In this document: positions 33,310 to 42,243 of the stretch, one piece after another | Layout: the number at the start of each line of letters is the position of its first letter | Position numbering within the stretch: the stretch's first letter is position 1 | Notes under the pieces: generated by a model | What the model was told of the DNA's origin: nothing | What the model saw: only the letters and a program-made list of their open reading frames with translations | Databases searched by the model: none | Position numbers and translations under genes: made by a program | Assembly (NCBI GenBank): GCA_934513205.1 | Contig: CAKSWU010000001.1 | Coordinates: 62,001-126,000, forward strand | From: an uncultured Faecalibacterium sp. | GTDB lineage: Bacteria; Bacillota; Clostridia; Oscillospirales; Ruminococcaceae | DNA: 64,000 nucleotides | Direction: 5' to 3'

Positions 33310-35259
33310 ATGAATTATCCTGTCATTCCCCGCGAATTCTTTTTGGGAGACTGCTTTGACGCCTACCGCATTCTGGGCGCGCACCCCGCCGATGACAACG
33401 GCACCGAGGGCTGGCGCTTTGCGGTGTGGGCACCCGGTGCCACCGCCGTGGAGGTGTGCGGCGGCTTTGACGGCTGGGAGCGCGGCGTGCCCATGGAAAA
33501 AGCCGACACCGGCGTGTGGAGCGCCTTTGTCCCCGGCCTTGCGGAGGGCGACCTTTACAAATACCGCGTGCACGGCGCGGACGGCAGCGTGGTGATGCGC
33601 AGCGACCCCTACGCCTTTTCCACCGAGCTGCGCCCCGGCACCGCCAGCCGTCTGACAAAGCTGGACTTTGCCTTTGACGACACCGCGTGGATGGAGCGGC
33701 GGGACAAATGCCACAACCGCCCGCTGAACATCTACGAGATGCACGCGGGCAGCTGGAAGCACAAGCCCGGCAGCAAAGCAGCGGACGGCTCCGACGGCTG
33801 GTACAACTACGAGGAGCTGGCGCGGGAGCTCATCCCGTGGCTGCTGGACCATCACTTTACCCATGTGGAGCTGCTGCCGCTGGCAGAGCACCCCTTTGAT
33901 GGCAGCTGGGGCTACCAGACCACCGGCTACTTCTCGGTGACCAGCCGCTACGGCACCCCCGCCCAGTTTGCCGCCTTTGTCAACGCCTGCCACCGCATGG
34001 GCATCGGCGTCATCATGGACTTTGTGCCGGTGCACTTTGCCGCCAACGCCGACGCGCTGGCAAAATTTGACGGCACCTATCTGTACGAGTACGACAGCGA
34101 TGTGGGACAGAGCGAGTGGGGCACCTGCAACTTCAACTACTACCGCCACGAGGTGTGCAGCTTTTTGAACAGCGCCGCCGCCCTGTGGATGGACGTGTAC
34201 CACTGCGACGGCATCCGCATGGACGCCATCTCCCGGGCGCTGTACTGGCAGGGAGACCCCAACCGCGGCGTGAATCAGGGTGCGGTGAACTTTTTGCGCA
34301 GCCTGAACCACGGGCTGAACCAGCGCTGGCCCACCGGCATCTACATGGCGGAGGACTCCACCAACTTCCTCAAGGTCACCGCCCCCACCCGCTACGAGGG
34401 CGTGGGCTTTGACTACAAGTGGGACATGGGCTGGATGCACGACACGCTGGACTATTTTGCCACCCCCTTCGGCGACCGCCCAAACGCCTACGGCAAGATC
34501 GTGTTCAGTATGCACTATTTCTACAACGAGCTGTATCTGCTGGCACTGAGCCACGACGAGGTGGTGCACGGCAAAAAGACCATCATCGACAAGCTGTGGG
34601 GCACCTATGCGGAAAAATGCGCCCAGCTGCGCACCCTGTATTTTTATATGTACATGCACCCGGGCAAAAAGCTGAACTTCATGGGCAACGAGCTGGGGCA
34701 TTTCCGGGAGTGGGACGAAAAGCGGGAGCTGGACTGGGGGCTGATGCAGTACCCCTTCCACGATGCGTTCCAGAACTATTTTGCCCGCCTGTGCCGGGTC
34801 TACCTGACCGAGCCCGCCCTGTATGACGGCGAGTACAACCCGGACTGCTTTGAGTGGGTGGCCTGCGAGAGCCGCGACGAGGGCGTGTATGCATGGCTGC
34901 GCAAGGGCCGGGGGCAGAACCTGCTGTGCGTGATGAACACCCAGGACCATGCCCACAAAAAGTTCCCCCTCTACCTCAAGTTCCCCTGCAGCGCCGAGGA
35001 GGTCCTGAACACCGAGGCCGCCGAGTGGAACGGTGCGCTGAAGGGACGCCGCAAGACCAGCCTGCACACCGCAGACGGCGGCGTCTACGGGCGGGACTAC
35101 ACCCTCAGCGTGGACCTGCCCGCCATGGGCAGCTGCCTGCTGCGGCTGACCCCGGAGGCGCCGAACCCGGATGCCGCCCGCATCAGTGCCAACAAGGCCA
35201 TGGCGCAAAAGCGCAAGGCTGCCCGGGCGGCAAAGGCTTCGGCTGATTCCAAAAAGTAA
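33310..35259 (+). CDS. glgB: 1,4-alpha-glucan branching enzyme
   Basis: 649 aa. N-terminal CBM48 domain (residues about 15-110) and GH13 barrel: G-I-R-M-D-A-I-S (nucleophile), Y-M-A-E-D-S-T-N (acid/base; commonly A-E-E-S-T) and L-S-H-D-E-V-V-H-G-K (transition-state Asp). Creates alpha-1,6 branches in glycogen. A Lys/Ala-rich tail (about 625-649) is extra. AAGGAG precedes the ATG at 33310. No other glg gene is adjacent. Confidence 0.95.
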   Translation: MNYPVIPREFFLGDCFDAYRILGAHPADDNGTEGWRFAVWAPGATAVEVCGGFDGWERGVPMEKADTGVWSAFVPGLAEGDLYKYRVHGADGSVVMRSDPYAFSTELRPGTASRLTKLDFAFDDTAWMERRDKCHNRPLNIYEMHAGSWKHKPGSKAADGSDGWYNYEELARELIPWLLDHHFTHVELLPLAEHPFDGSWGYQTTGYFSVTSRYGTPAQFAAFVNACHRMGIGVIMDFVPVHFAANADALAKFDGTYLYEYDSDVGQSEWGTCNFNYYRHEVCSFLNSAAALWMDVYHCDGIRMDAISRALYWQGDPNRGVNQGAVNFLRSLNHGLNQRWPTGIYMAEDSTNFLKVTAPTRYEGVGFDYKWDMGWMHDTLDYFATPFGDRPNAYGKIVFSMHYFYNELYLLALSHDEVVHGKKTIIDKLWGTYAEKCAQLRTLYFYMYMHPGKKLNFMGNELGHFREWDEKRELDWGLMQYPFHDAFQNYFARLCRVYLTEPALYDGEYNPDCFEWVACESRDEGVYAWLRKGRGQNLLCVMNTQDHAHKKFPLYLKFPCSAEEVLNTEAAEWNGALKGRRKTSLHTADGGVYGRDYTLSVDLPAMGSCLLRLTPEAPNPDAARISANKAMAQKRKAARAAKASADSKK

Positions 35260-35268
35260 TATTTGCGC

Positions 35269-35315
35269 AAAAATGTCCCATCTGCTTTGAACGCGGTGGG
35301 ACATTTTGTGTTTTT
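35269..35315 (+). terminator. Terminator after glgB
   Basis: AAAATGTCCCA pairs with TGGGACATTTT across a 16-nt loop, then GTGTTTTTG. Confidence 0.8.
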
Positions 35316-35329
35316 GTCTCCCGGACGGC

Positions 35330-35358
35330 TGGACAGTCCCCGCTTTGGTTGTTATACT
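35330..35358 (+). promoter_or_regulatory. Promoter for the 35394-39574 gene cluster
   Basis: TGGACA, 17-bp spacer, TATACT, 35 bp before the start. Confidence 0.7.
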
Positions 35359-35393
35359 GTAAAAAGCAAGTTTTTTAGGAGGATCCTTTTTTT

Positions 35394-37337
35394 ATGTCCA
35401 CTGTCCTATCCAAACCGCGTCTGACGGGGCCGGTCCGGACTGCTCTGGTCTTTGGAGCTGCCGCCATTGTGCTGGCGCTGCTGGCCCGGCTGATGCCCGG
35501 CAGCGCGCTGTTTTTTCCGCTGGTGAGCCTGTGGTGCAATCTGGCCCTGTTTGCCGTGGTGCTGGGGGTGCTGCGGGTGGCGGGCGTCCAGTTCGACCTG
35601 TTCCACAAGGCGGTGCTGGCGGGCTTCTGGGCAGCTGCCATTCTGTATTTCTACTGGGCGCTGACCCGCCGCAGCTTCGTGTACATCTGGGACTACGCCA
35701 ACTACCTCAACAAGCAATATTCTGCCGAGGCCGCCTTTTTGCAGGGCACGGGGGCCGGTTTCCGTTATATTTTCGGCTCCTTCACCGAGGATTACACCGC
35801 CTTCAACAACCTGTTTCTGGAGTTTCCCTTCTGCCTGACCGACCGCACCGGCGACAGCTACGCCTTCTGTCAGGTGTTCAGCGTGCTGCCCATGATCCTG
35901 ACCCTTCTGGGCGGATTGGTGGTCAAGGTGGGGCAGATGCTGCAGGTCAAAAACCGGTTCTGGTTCTTCCTCATCGGTCTGTCGTGGACCCTCACCTATC
36001 CGTGGCTGCGCATGAGCGCCGTGCTCGGTCAGCCGGACTGGTTCGGCCTGATCTTCGCCTTCAGCATCCTGCTGCTGACGCTGGATTTCCGCTTTGAAAA
36101 ACTGGATCCGGTGCGCTTTGTCCTGCTGTTCTCTGCCACTGCCGCCATCATCCTGTCCCGCCGGTGGTACCTGTACTTTGTGGTGGGGTACTACTTCTCC
36201 TATGCGCTGCTGGTGCTGGTCAGCAGCATCCGCACCGCCCGCGCCGGGCACAGGCATCCGGCCTTTGTGCAATTGCGCAACCTGATGCTGTTCGGTCTGG
36301 TGTCTCTGGCGGCCATGGTGGTGCTGCTGTGGCCCATCGTACGGCACATTCTGGGCTTTGACTACGCCGACCGCTATTCCTACTACGACGGCGGCGGCAT
36401 GGTCACGGAGCTCTACCAGCAATACGCCCGCATGGGCCTGATGAACCTTGTGCTCATCGGCATGGGCCTGTGGTACAGCCTCAAGACCCGCAAAATGCCG
36501 GCTCTGCCCTGCCTTGCCGGGCTGGAGATCCTGCTGAGCATGCTGCTGTTCACCCGGGTGCAGACCACCGGTTCCCAACACATGCTGCTGTTTTTACCCG
36601 GCTGGTTTTTGCTGTTCCTGCTGGGCGCTGCCGCGCTGGCGGAAGGCATCACCCGCCGCCGGAGCCTGAAGATCGGCTTCTGGCTGTTCACCATCGTGTT
36701 TGCCACCTCGGTGCGCTGCTCGTCCCTGACCACCGTCGCTCTGCCGGATTTTCTCATCGGCCGCACGGTTCTCTCGGCCTCTCCGCAGGAGAGCGCCCGC
36801 GATTTTGCCGCCATTGATGACCTGATCTATGACCGCAAGGATCTGCCCCAGATCCAGGCCATTGCAAAATGGATCGACACCCACTGCGCCGAGGGCGAGA
36901 TCAGCTACATGATCCCCCACGACACGCTGTACTGCCCGGACCACTTCAAGAACTGCCTGCTGCCGCAGGCCCCCATCAACGCCAAGCTGGCCTTCGGCTT
37001 CTCGGTGCCGGGCGTCCACGTTTTTCCCATGCAGTTCTTTGAGGCAAAATACGTTCTCACCGCCGATCCTTTCCCGATGACCCATGTAAATGACCCCGAG
37101 AACGAGATGTCCCACAAGCTGAACGATCTGTTCCTTGCCGTGCGGGACCAGTATTTCCAGCAGGTGGAGACCTTTGACATGGGCAACGGTACCACCTTTA
37201 CCATCTGGGAGCGCACCGCAGCCCCCACCCGTGCCGAGGTGGAGTATTACCTCAGCGGCTTTGCCAAGGAGGACGCCAAGTATCCGGAGATGTTCTCTCA
37301 GGTCGCACAAGCCTGGCTGGCTGCCCGCGGACTGTAA
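35394..37337 (+). CDS. Polytopic membrane protein, GT-C glycosyltransferase-like
   Basis: 647 aa, with about twelve to thirteen hydrophobic helices through residue 460 and then a soluble C-terminal domain with W-I-D-T-H-C, I-P-H-D-T-L-Y-C and P-G-V-H-V-F-P. The layout resembles GT-C (PMT/ArnT-like) lipid-linked sugar transferases, with an acidic first loop after helix 3 (W-D-Y-A-N-Y), but no diagnostic family was recognised. AGGAGG precedes the ATG. First gene of an apparent operon with the PPIase and Fe-S proteins. Confidence 0.72.
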   Translation: MSTVLSKPRLTGPVRTALVFGAAAIVLALLARLMPGSALFFPLVSLWCNLALFAVVLGVLRVAGVQFDLFHKAVLAGFWAAAILYFYWALTRRSFVYIWDYANYLNKQYSAEAAFLQGTGAGFRYIFGSFTEDYTAFNNLFLEFPFCLTDRTGDSYAFCQVFSVLPMILTLLGGLVVKVGQMLQVKNRFWFFLIGLSWTLTYPWLRMSAVLGQPDWFGLIFAFSILLLTLDFRFEKLDPVRFVLLFSATAAIILSRRWYLYFVVGYYFSYALLVLVSSIRTARAGHRHPAFVQLRNLMLFGLVSLAAMVVLLWPIVRHILGFDYADRYSYYDGGGMVTELYQQYARMGLMNLVLIGMGLWYSLKTRKMPALPCLAGLEILLSMLLFTRVQTTGSQHMLLFLPGWFLLFLLGAAALAEGITRRRSLKIGFWLFTIVFATSVRCSSLTTVALPDFLIGRTVLSASPQESARDFAAIDDLIYDRKDLPQIQAIAKWIDTHCAEGEISYMIPHDTLYCPDHFKNCLLPQAPINAKLAFGFSVPGVHVFPMQFFEAKYVLTADPFPMTHVNDPENEMSHKLNDLFLAVRDQYFQQVETFDMGNGTTFTIWERTAAPTRAEVEYYLSGFAKEDAKYPEMFSQVAQAWLAARGL

Positions 37338-37368
37338 GCGTTTCCGTTCAACAAAAAGGAGACTTGCT

Positions 37369-38343
37369 ATGGAACAGAACACGACCGCCCTGCCTGCCGC
37401 CGCGCTGGGGCAGTACAAGGGTCTGCCCTTCACCCGCCGGGTGCGCCCGGTGTCGGAAAAGGCCGTGGAGGCAGACATCCGCAATCTGGCGCGGGTGCAC
37501 GCCCCCTTTGTGCCGGTGCAGCAGCCCGCCGTCCGCGGGATGCAGGTGACGCTGGATTTTGAGGGCTTTCTGGACGGCGCGCCCATCCCGGACAGCCGGA
37601 TGGAGCAGGTGACCGTGGTGCTGGGCACCGGGCAGCTGATGCCCGCCGCCGAGGAAGCGGTGTACGGTCACACCGCCGGGGAACAGTTCCGGTTCCACTT
37701 CACCTACCCCGCCGAGTTCCGGGTGCCGGAGCTGTCCGGCCGCACCGCCGAGTTCCGGGTCGCCCTGCACACCGTGGCGCAAAAGCAGCCCCTTGCGGTG
37801 GACGACAGCCTTGCCAAAACGCTGGGCTATAAGGATCTGGCGGCCCTGCGGCAGAGCATCCGGGAGAAAAAGCGCGCCTCCCACGAGGCCAACGCCGACC
37901 GCATCGCCGGGGCGGCGCTGCTGGACCTTGCGGGCGAAAACCTGACCGTCCAGCTGCCCGATGCGGTGCTGGACCAGACCGCAGACCACGACATGCAGGC
38001 CCTGCGGGACCGGCTGCGCCGCAGCCGGATGACGCTGGAGCTGTACTGCAAGGCCGGGCAGACCGACCCGGACAAGCTGCGCGCCGCCTTCCGCCGGGAC
38101 GCCGAGCGGAAGATGCGCAGCGTTCTGGCGGTGCGCGCCATTGCCGAGGCAGAGCAGATCACCGTTTCCAACGCCGAGGTGGACGCGGAATACGCCCGTC
38201 TTGCCGCCCTGCACGACACCCCGGAGGCGGAGATCCGCCGGGTGCTGAGCCGGGACGCCATCGCGTCCGCCGTCACCAGTCAGAAGGTGCAGCGCTTTCT
38301 GATCGACCATGCAACCATCACTTCTGTTGTGGAAAAGGAGTAA
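37369..38343 (+). CDS. Trigger-factor-like FKBP-type peptidyl-prolyl isomerase lacking the ribosome-binding domain
   Basis: 324 aa against about 430 for trigger factor. The sequence begins at the end of the usual N-terminal domain (G-Q-Y-K-G-L), so the ribosome-docking domain and its F-R-x-G-K loop are missing. The FKBP domain (about residues 55-140; L-D-F-E-G-F-L-D-G, G-T-G-Q-L-M-P-A-A-E-E) and helical C-terminal chaperone arms (about 145-320) are intact. AAAGGAG precedes the ATG at 37369. No signal peptide, so a cytosolic chaperone acting away from the ribosome is inferred. Confidence 0.85.
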   Translation: MEQNTTALPAAALGQYKGLPFTRRVRPVSEKAVEADIRNLARVHAPFVPVQQPAVRGMQVTLDFEGFLDGAPIPDSRMEQVTVVLGTGQLMPAAEEAVYGHTAGEQFRFHFTYPAEFRVPELSGRTAEFRVALHTVAQKQPLAVDDSLAKTLGYKDLAALRQSIREKKRASHEANADRIAGAALLDLAGENLTVQLPDAVLDQTADHDMQALRDRLRRSRMTLELYCKAGQTDPDKLRAAFRRDAERKMRSVLAVRAIAEAEQITVSNAEVDAEYARLAALHDTPEAEIRRVLSRDAIASAVTSQKVQRFLIDHATITSVVEKE

Positions 38344-38347
38344 CTCT

Positions 38348-39574
38348 ATGGGCTTTTTTACACGAACTGCAATGGATGCGCTGATGAAGACCACCCATCC
38401 CGAGATCAACCGCCGTCAGTGCTGGAACCTGCACCCCCACCGCAAGCCCTGCACCACCTGCAAGGACATCTGCCCCTACGGTGAGGAGATCTTCTCCCGC
38501 CCGAACCTCGTCAAGGACTGGGACATGTGCACCGACTGCGGGCTGTGCGTCTCTGCCTGCCGCAGCGGCTGCATCTCCCCCTCGCCGGAGCAGGTGCAGC
38601 GGGACACCGCCGCCGCCGACAGCGACAACGACACCATCTGGATCGGCTGCGAAAAGTCCGCCCGCAAAAACACGGTGGTGCGCAGCTGCATCTGCGCCCT
38701 GTCGTGGGAGACGCTGGCGTACCTTGCGCTGAACAAAAAGATCGTGCTGGACCTGACCCCCTGCGGCCAGTGCGAGAACGACCTGTGCGCCGAGCAGCTG
38801 CGCCGTGAGCTGACAAGACTTGTGGAGTTCTTCGGGCAGCCGGTGTTCGAGGCCCGGTTCTCACTGGCGTATGAGGAGCAGCAGTTCCCCTATCAGGTCA
38901 AGGAGATCAGCCGCCGCGAGATGTTCGAGCAGGTGAGCCACGGCTCCAGGAGCGGCACCAAAAAGCTGCTGCAGATGCTGCCCGGCCTGCGCAGCGAGGA
39001 CGATGCCGGGACCGACTTCCGCCTGCTGCTGCACCAGCGCACCCGGCAGCTCAAGGCCGCCATGGACACGCCCCTGAAGTACGGCTACTATCTGCCCAAC
39101 TTCACCGACAAGTGCTTTGGCTGCGACCGGTGCGAAAAAGCCTGCCGCGCCGGTGCCCTGAAGCTGGAGGACCTGCCGGACGGTCAGACCCGGGTGGTCA
39201 TCACCCCGTGGAAGTGCAGCGAATGCGGCATCTGCACCGCCGCCTGCTCCAATCACGGTCTGGACGGCATGAAGCTGCGGCAGCTGACCACGCTGGGCCC
39301 GGTGAGCATCTACAAATGCACCAAGACCCTGTGCGCCGAGTGCGGCAAGCCCATCGCCCCCGGCAGCGCCGACGGGCTGTGCTCGGTGTGCCGCATCAAG
39401 GCCCGCACCAAAAAGCGGCAGGAGGAAGCCAAGGCCCGGGCCGAGCAGCTGCGCAAAGAGCGGGAGGCCAAGGCCGCCGAGGAGGCTGCACAGGCAGCCG
39501 CCGAAGCAGAACCGCCGGCTGCGCCCGCCGCAGAGGGTGCCGCCGTGACGCCGCCCCCGGCGGAAACCGATTGA
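38348..39574 (+). CDS. Multi-cluster 4Fe-4S ferredoxin-like protein with zinc-ribbon
   Basis: 408 aa. Cys groups in order: C-T-T-C-K-D-I-C-P near residue 30; C-T-D-C-G-L-C-V-S-A-C about 60; a middle domain with G-C-E-K, S-C-I-C and C-G-Q-C-E-N-D-L-C; two further clusters C-F-G-C-D-R-C-E-K-A-C and C-S-E-C-G-I-C-T-A-A-C (about 255-305); then a ribbon C-A-E-C...C-S-V-C. The last 60 residues are a charged Ala/Glu coiled coil and Pro/Ala tail. Electron transfer is likely; the partner is unknown. AAGGAG precedes the ATG, 4 bp after the PPIase stop. Confidence 0.8.
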   Translation: MGFFTRTAMDALMKTTHPEINRRQCWNLHPHRKPCTTCKDICPYGEEIFSRPNLVKDWDMCTDCGLCVSACRSGCISPSPEQVQRDTAAADSDNDTIWIGCEKSARKNTVVRSCICALSWETLAYLALNKKIVLDLTPCGQCENDLCAEQLRRELTRLVEFFGQPVFEARFSLAYEEQQFPYQVKEISRREMFEQVSHGSRSGTKKLLQMLPGLRSEDDAGTDFRLLLHQRTRQLKAAMDTPLKYGYYLPNFTDKCFGCDRCEKACRAGALKLEDLPDGQTRVVITPWKCSECGICTAACSNHGLDGMKLRQLTTLGPVSIYKCTKTLCAECGKPIAPGSADGLCSVCRIKARTKKRQEEAKARAEQLRKEREAKAAEEAAQAAAEAEPPAAPAAEGAAVTPPPAETD

Positions 39575-39599
39575 CGGCGCAGACAAACAATGTTATACT
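39571..39599 (+). promoter_or_regulatory. Promoter of the opp operon
   Basis: TTGACG, 17-bp spacer, TATACT. It overlaps the stop codon of the Fe-S gene. Confidence 0.75.
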
Positions 39600-39639
39600 G
39601 AGTTTGTAGTACCCATTGGCAGCCGACAAACTGTTGCAA

Positions 39640-39675
39640 AGAGGTAACGGAGGTGCTTCCGTTGCCTCTTTTTTT
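39640..39675 (+). terminator. Terminator in oppA leader (attenuator candidate)
   Basis: AGAGGTAACGGA pairs with TCCGTTGCCTCT, then seven T. It lies about 35 nt after the expected transcription start and before oppA. Confidence 0.8.
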
Positions 39676-39702
39676 ACAGAAATCTGAAAGAGGGTTCTTT
39701 TT

Positions 39703-41724
39703 ATGATGCATCCTACTGTTTCCCGCCGCCAGTTCCTGAAAGGCAGCGGTGCTGCCGCGCTTTCCGTTGCAGCCGCCGGCCTGCTGAGCAGCTGCGGCGG
39801 CAGTCCCGCTTCGGGCGGGAGCGCGGACACCAGCACCTACACCGTGCTGTATTCCCGCCAGCCCGCCACCCTGAACTATCTGGTCTGCTCCGCCGACCCG
39901 GACCTGTACCACGGCACCCAGTGCATCGACACCCTGGTGGAATACGACTGCCGCGGCAAGATCCGCGAGGGTCTTGCCACCAGCTGGGAGTGGGACGCCG
40001 ACACCCTGACATGGACCTTCCACCTGCGGGACGAGAACTGGGTGGACTGCAACGGCGCGGTGCTGGGCCCCGTGACCGCGCAGGACTTTGTGGACGCGCT
40101 GGCCTATGTGCTGAACCCCGCCTACGCCTCTGCCACCGCCAGCCTTGTCACCCCCTATGTGGCAGGCGCAAACGACTACTATAACTACTGCGTCTGGCGC
40201 AGCAACGCCCAGAACGGCACCGTGGCCGAGGACGGCACCACCTACGCCATTGACGCCGCAGGCACCGTGACCGTAACTTCCGCCGACGGCACCGCCGCCA
40301 CCTGCCCCGCCGTGGAGTTCTCCGCCGTGGGCATCAAGGCGGTGGACGAGCACACCCTGACCTATACTTTGAACTACGATTTCCCGGGCTTTTTGAGCCT
40401 GCTCAGCTACGCGCCCTATGAGCCCGCCTACGGCCCCATGCTGGAGGAATACGCCGACCAGTTCTGCACCAGCGCCGAGACCGCCTGCAACTGCGGCGCT
40501 TTCTATCTGGCGGAATACACCCCGCTGGAAAACTGGGTGATGAAGAAAAACCCCGAAAACTACGACAGGGACAGCGTCTACATCGACACGGTGCGCTACA
40601 TCTACAATCAGGAGGCCCTCATCAGCGGCCCGGAGATGGTGCGCCGCGGCGAAATTGATCAGGCCACCATCAGCTCGGACATTCTGGACAGCTGGCTGTC
40701 CGATGACACCACCCGGGACATGGTGTCCATGGAGCGTCCCGAGACCGGCAAGAGCTACTTCTACCTGTTCAACTTCCTGCCCTTCCGCCACGAGTTCTCC
40801 AACTGGACCGTGACCGGCGTGGACGCCCAGTACCAGCCGGACAACTGGGCCAAGGCGGTCAACTGCACCAGCTTCCGCAAGGCCTTCCTGTACGCCATCA
40901 ACCCCGCCGTCACGCTGGCGGTCACCGCGCCGGAAGGGTACGAAAACTACAAGCTGCACACCATCACCCCGCCGTCCTTCTGCGCCAACAGTAAGGGCGT
41001 GGACTACACCGAATGTGGCGCGCTGGCAAACCTGTCCGACTTCTTTGACGAAGCCGCCGCAAAGCAGTACCGCGACACCGCCGTGCAGGAGCTGACCGCT
41101 GCGGGGGCCACCTTCCCCATCAAGGTGCAGTACCCCTACAACCCCGCCGTGGTGGACTGGGACAAGCAGTGTCAGGTGTTCAAGCAGCAGGTGGAAGGCG
41201 TGTTGAACGACGGCTTCGACTTTGTGGACATCATCATCACGCAGGGGCCCTCGGACAACTTCCTGAACGCGGTGCGCCGCGCGGGTGCCTACGAGCTGAT
41301 GTCCTACTACTGGGGCGCGGACTACTCCGACCCCGAGACCGAGGTGTACCCCTTCTATCAGGAGGCGGGCGACCGCGGCACCTGCTACGCCTTCCTGCGT
41401 ACCGGCGTGGAGGACGGCATCATCACCGGCGAGACCGCCGAACAGGTGATGACCTACATGAGCATGGTGGAAAAGGCCAAGACCATCACCGCCGATCTGG
41501 ACGCCCGGTACGATGCCTTTGCGGGCGCCGAAGCGTACCTGATCGAGAACGCGCTGGTGGTCCCGCTGGGCATGCCGGTGCCGCCCTACATCGCCACCCG
41601 GCTGAACCTGTGGGAGGGTCAGTACGCCCCCACGGGCCTGTCCACCAACCGCCTGAAGGGCGTGCATCTCCTTGACCATTACGTTTCCATGGACGAGTAT
41701 AACGCCAACCGGGACGCGCGGTGA
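39703..41724 (+). CDS. oppA: Oligopeptide ABC transporter substrate-binding lipoprotein
   Basis: 673 aa. The signal peptide has S-R-R-Q-F-L-K, a twin-arginine pattern, a hydrophobic run and lipobox L-L-S-S-C, then a Gly/Ser-rich spacer. The mature protein matches the SBP_bac_5 family (T-Y-T-V-L-Y-S-R-Q-P-A-T-L-N at its start; L-R-D-E-N-W). It should capture peptides at the cell surface for OppBCDF. The stop codon at 41722-41724 directly abuts repeat module R5. A start one codon downstream (second ATG) is possible. Confidence 0.92.
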   Translation: MMHPTVSRRQFLKGSGAAALSVAAAGLLSSCGGSPASGGSADTSTYTVLYSRQPATLNYLVCSADPDLYHGTQCIDTLVEYDCRGKIREGLATSWEWDADTLTWTFHLRDENWVDCNGAVLGPVTAQDFVDALAYVLNPAYASATASLVTPYVAGANDYYNYCVWRSNAQNGTVAEDGTTYAIDAAGTVTVTSADGTAATCPAVEFSAVGIKAVDEHTLTYTLNYDFPGFLSLLSYAPYEPAYGPMLEEYADQFCTSAETACNCGAFYLAEYTPLENWVMKKNPENYDRDSVYIDTVRYIYNQEALISGPEMVRRGEIDQATISSDILDSWLSDDTTRDMVSMERPETGKSYFYLFNFLPFRHEFSNWTVTGVDAQYQPDNWAKAVNCTSFRKAFLYAINPAVTLAVTAPEGYENYKLHTITPPSFCANSKGVDYTECGALANLSDFFDEAAAKQYRDTAVQELTAAGATFPIKVQYPYNPAVVDWDKQCQVFKQQVEGVLNDGFDFVDIIITQGPSDNFLNAVRRAGAYELMSYYWGADYSDPETEVYPFYQEAGDRGTCYAFLRTGVEDGIITGETAEQVMTYMSMVEKAKTITADLDARYDAFAGAEAYLIENALVVPLGMPVPPYIATRLNLWEGQYAPTGLSTNRLKGVHLLDHYVSMDEYNANRDAR

Positions 41725-41838
41725 GACGATTTTGGAATGGCCTCCGCTTGTGCTCTGGCCATATTCAGAGGAAAAATTATTTTTGATCGAGCAATGCCGG
41801 ACAGCCTGCGGGCTGTCCGGCATTGCATTTTCACAGAA
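41725..41838 (+). repeat. R5 module abutting the oppA stop
   Basis: Begins GACGATTTTGGAATGG immediately after TGA, then GCCATATTCAGAGG, an A/T run, and hairpin 41791-41826 (perfect 16-bp stem) followed by ATTTTCAC. Terminator-like. Confidence 0.85.
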
Positions 41839-41907
41839 GGGGCTTGTGCGGCAGGCGGCATCTGCCGCGCCTGCTTCCGCTGGAAGCGGCGGCGCGGGGG
41901 CAGCGGG

Positions 41908-42068
41908 CTAGCCCTCTCAGCCTCGCTCCGCTCGGCAGCTCTCCCAAAGGGAGAGCCTCTGGCGAAACCGCATACTTTGCAATTCACCCAGTAACTTTCC
42001 CGCTATGCCAAGGGCTCCCCCTTTGGGGGAGCTGGCATCGAGCAAAGCGAGATGACTGAGAGGGCTAG
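41908..42068. repeat. R1 element with 13-bp perfect inverted ends
   Basis: 161 bp bounded by CTAGCCCTCTCAG and CTGAGAGGGCTAG. Internal arms CTCTCCCAAAGGGAGAG and CTCCCCCTTTGGGGGAG. It lies between oppA and oppB. Confidence 0.9.
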
Positions 42069-42174
42069 GCCGCTGACGGTTGCACTGCAAAGTTTCCGGT
42101 CACGCCCCCTTCTGTGAAAAGGCCATTCAAAATCGTCCCTCTCCTCATTTTTCCCGCAAAAAGCCGCAAAGCAC

Positions 42175-42203
42175 TTTCCAAACGGCGCAATTTGCGGTAT
42201 GCT
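42175..42203 (+). promoter_or_regulatory. Possible separate promoter for oppB
   Basis: TTTCCA, 17-bp spacer, TATGCT, 40 bp before oppB. Useful if the R5 hairpin stops most oppA transcripts. Confidence 0.4.
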
Positions 42204-42243
42204 ATATTTGTCCGTATTTCAATCGAAAAGAGAGGTGCACACC

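Noticed and set aside
41725..42243. Insertion sequence or prophage remnant between oppA and oppB
   Set aside because: Only non-coding repeat modules are present; no transposase, integrase or phage gene was seen.
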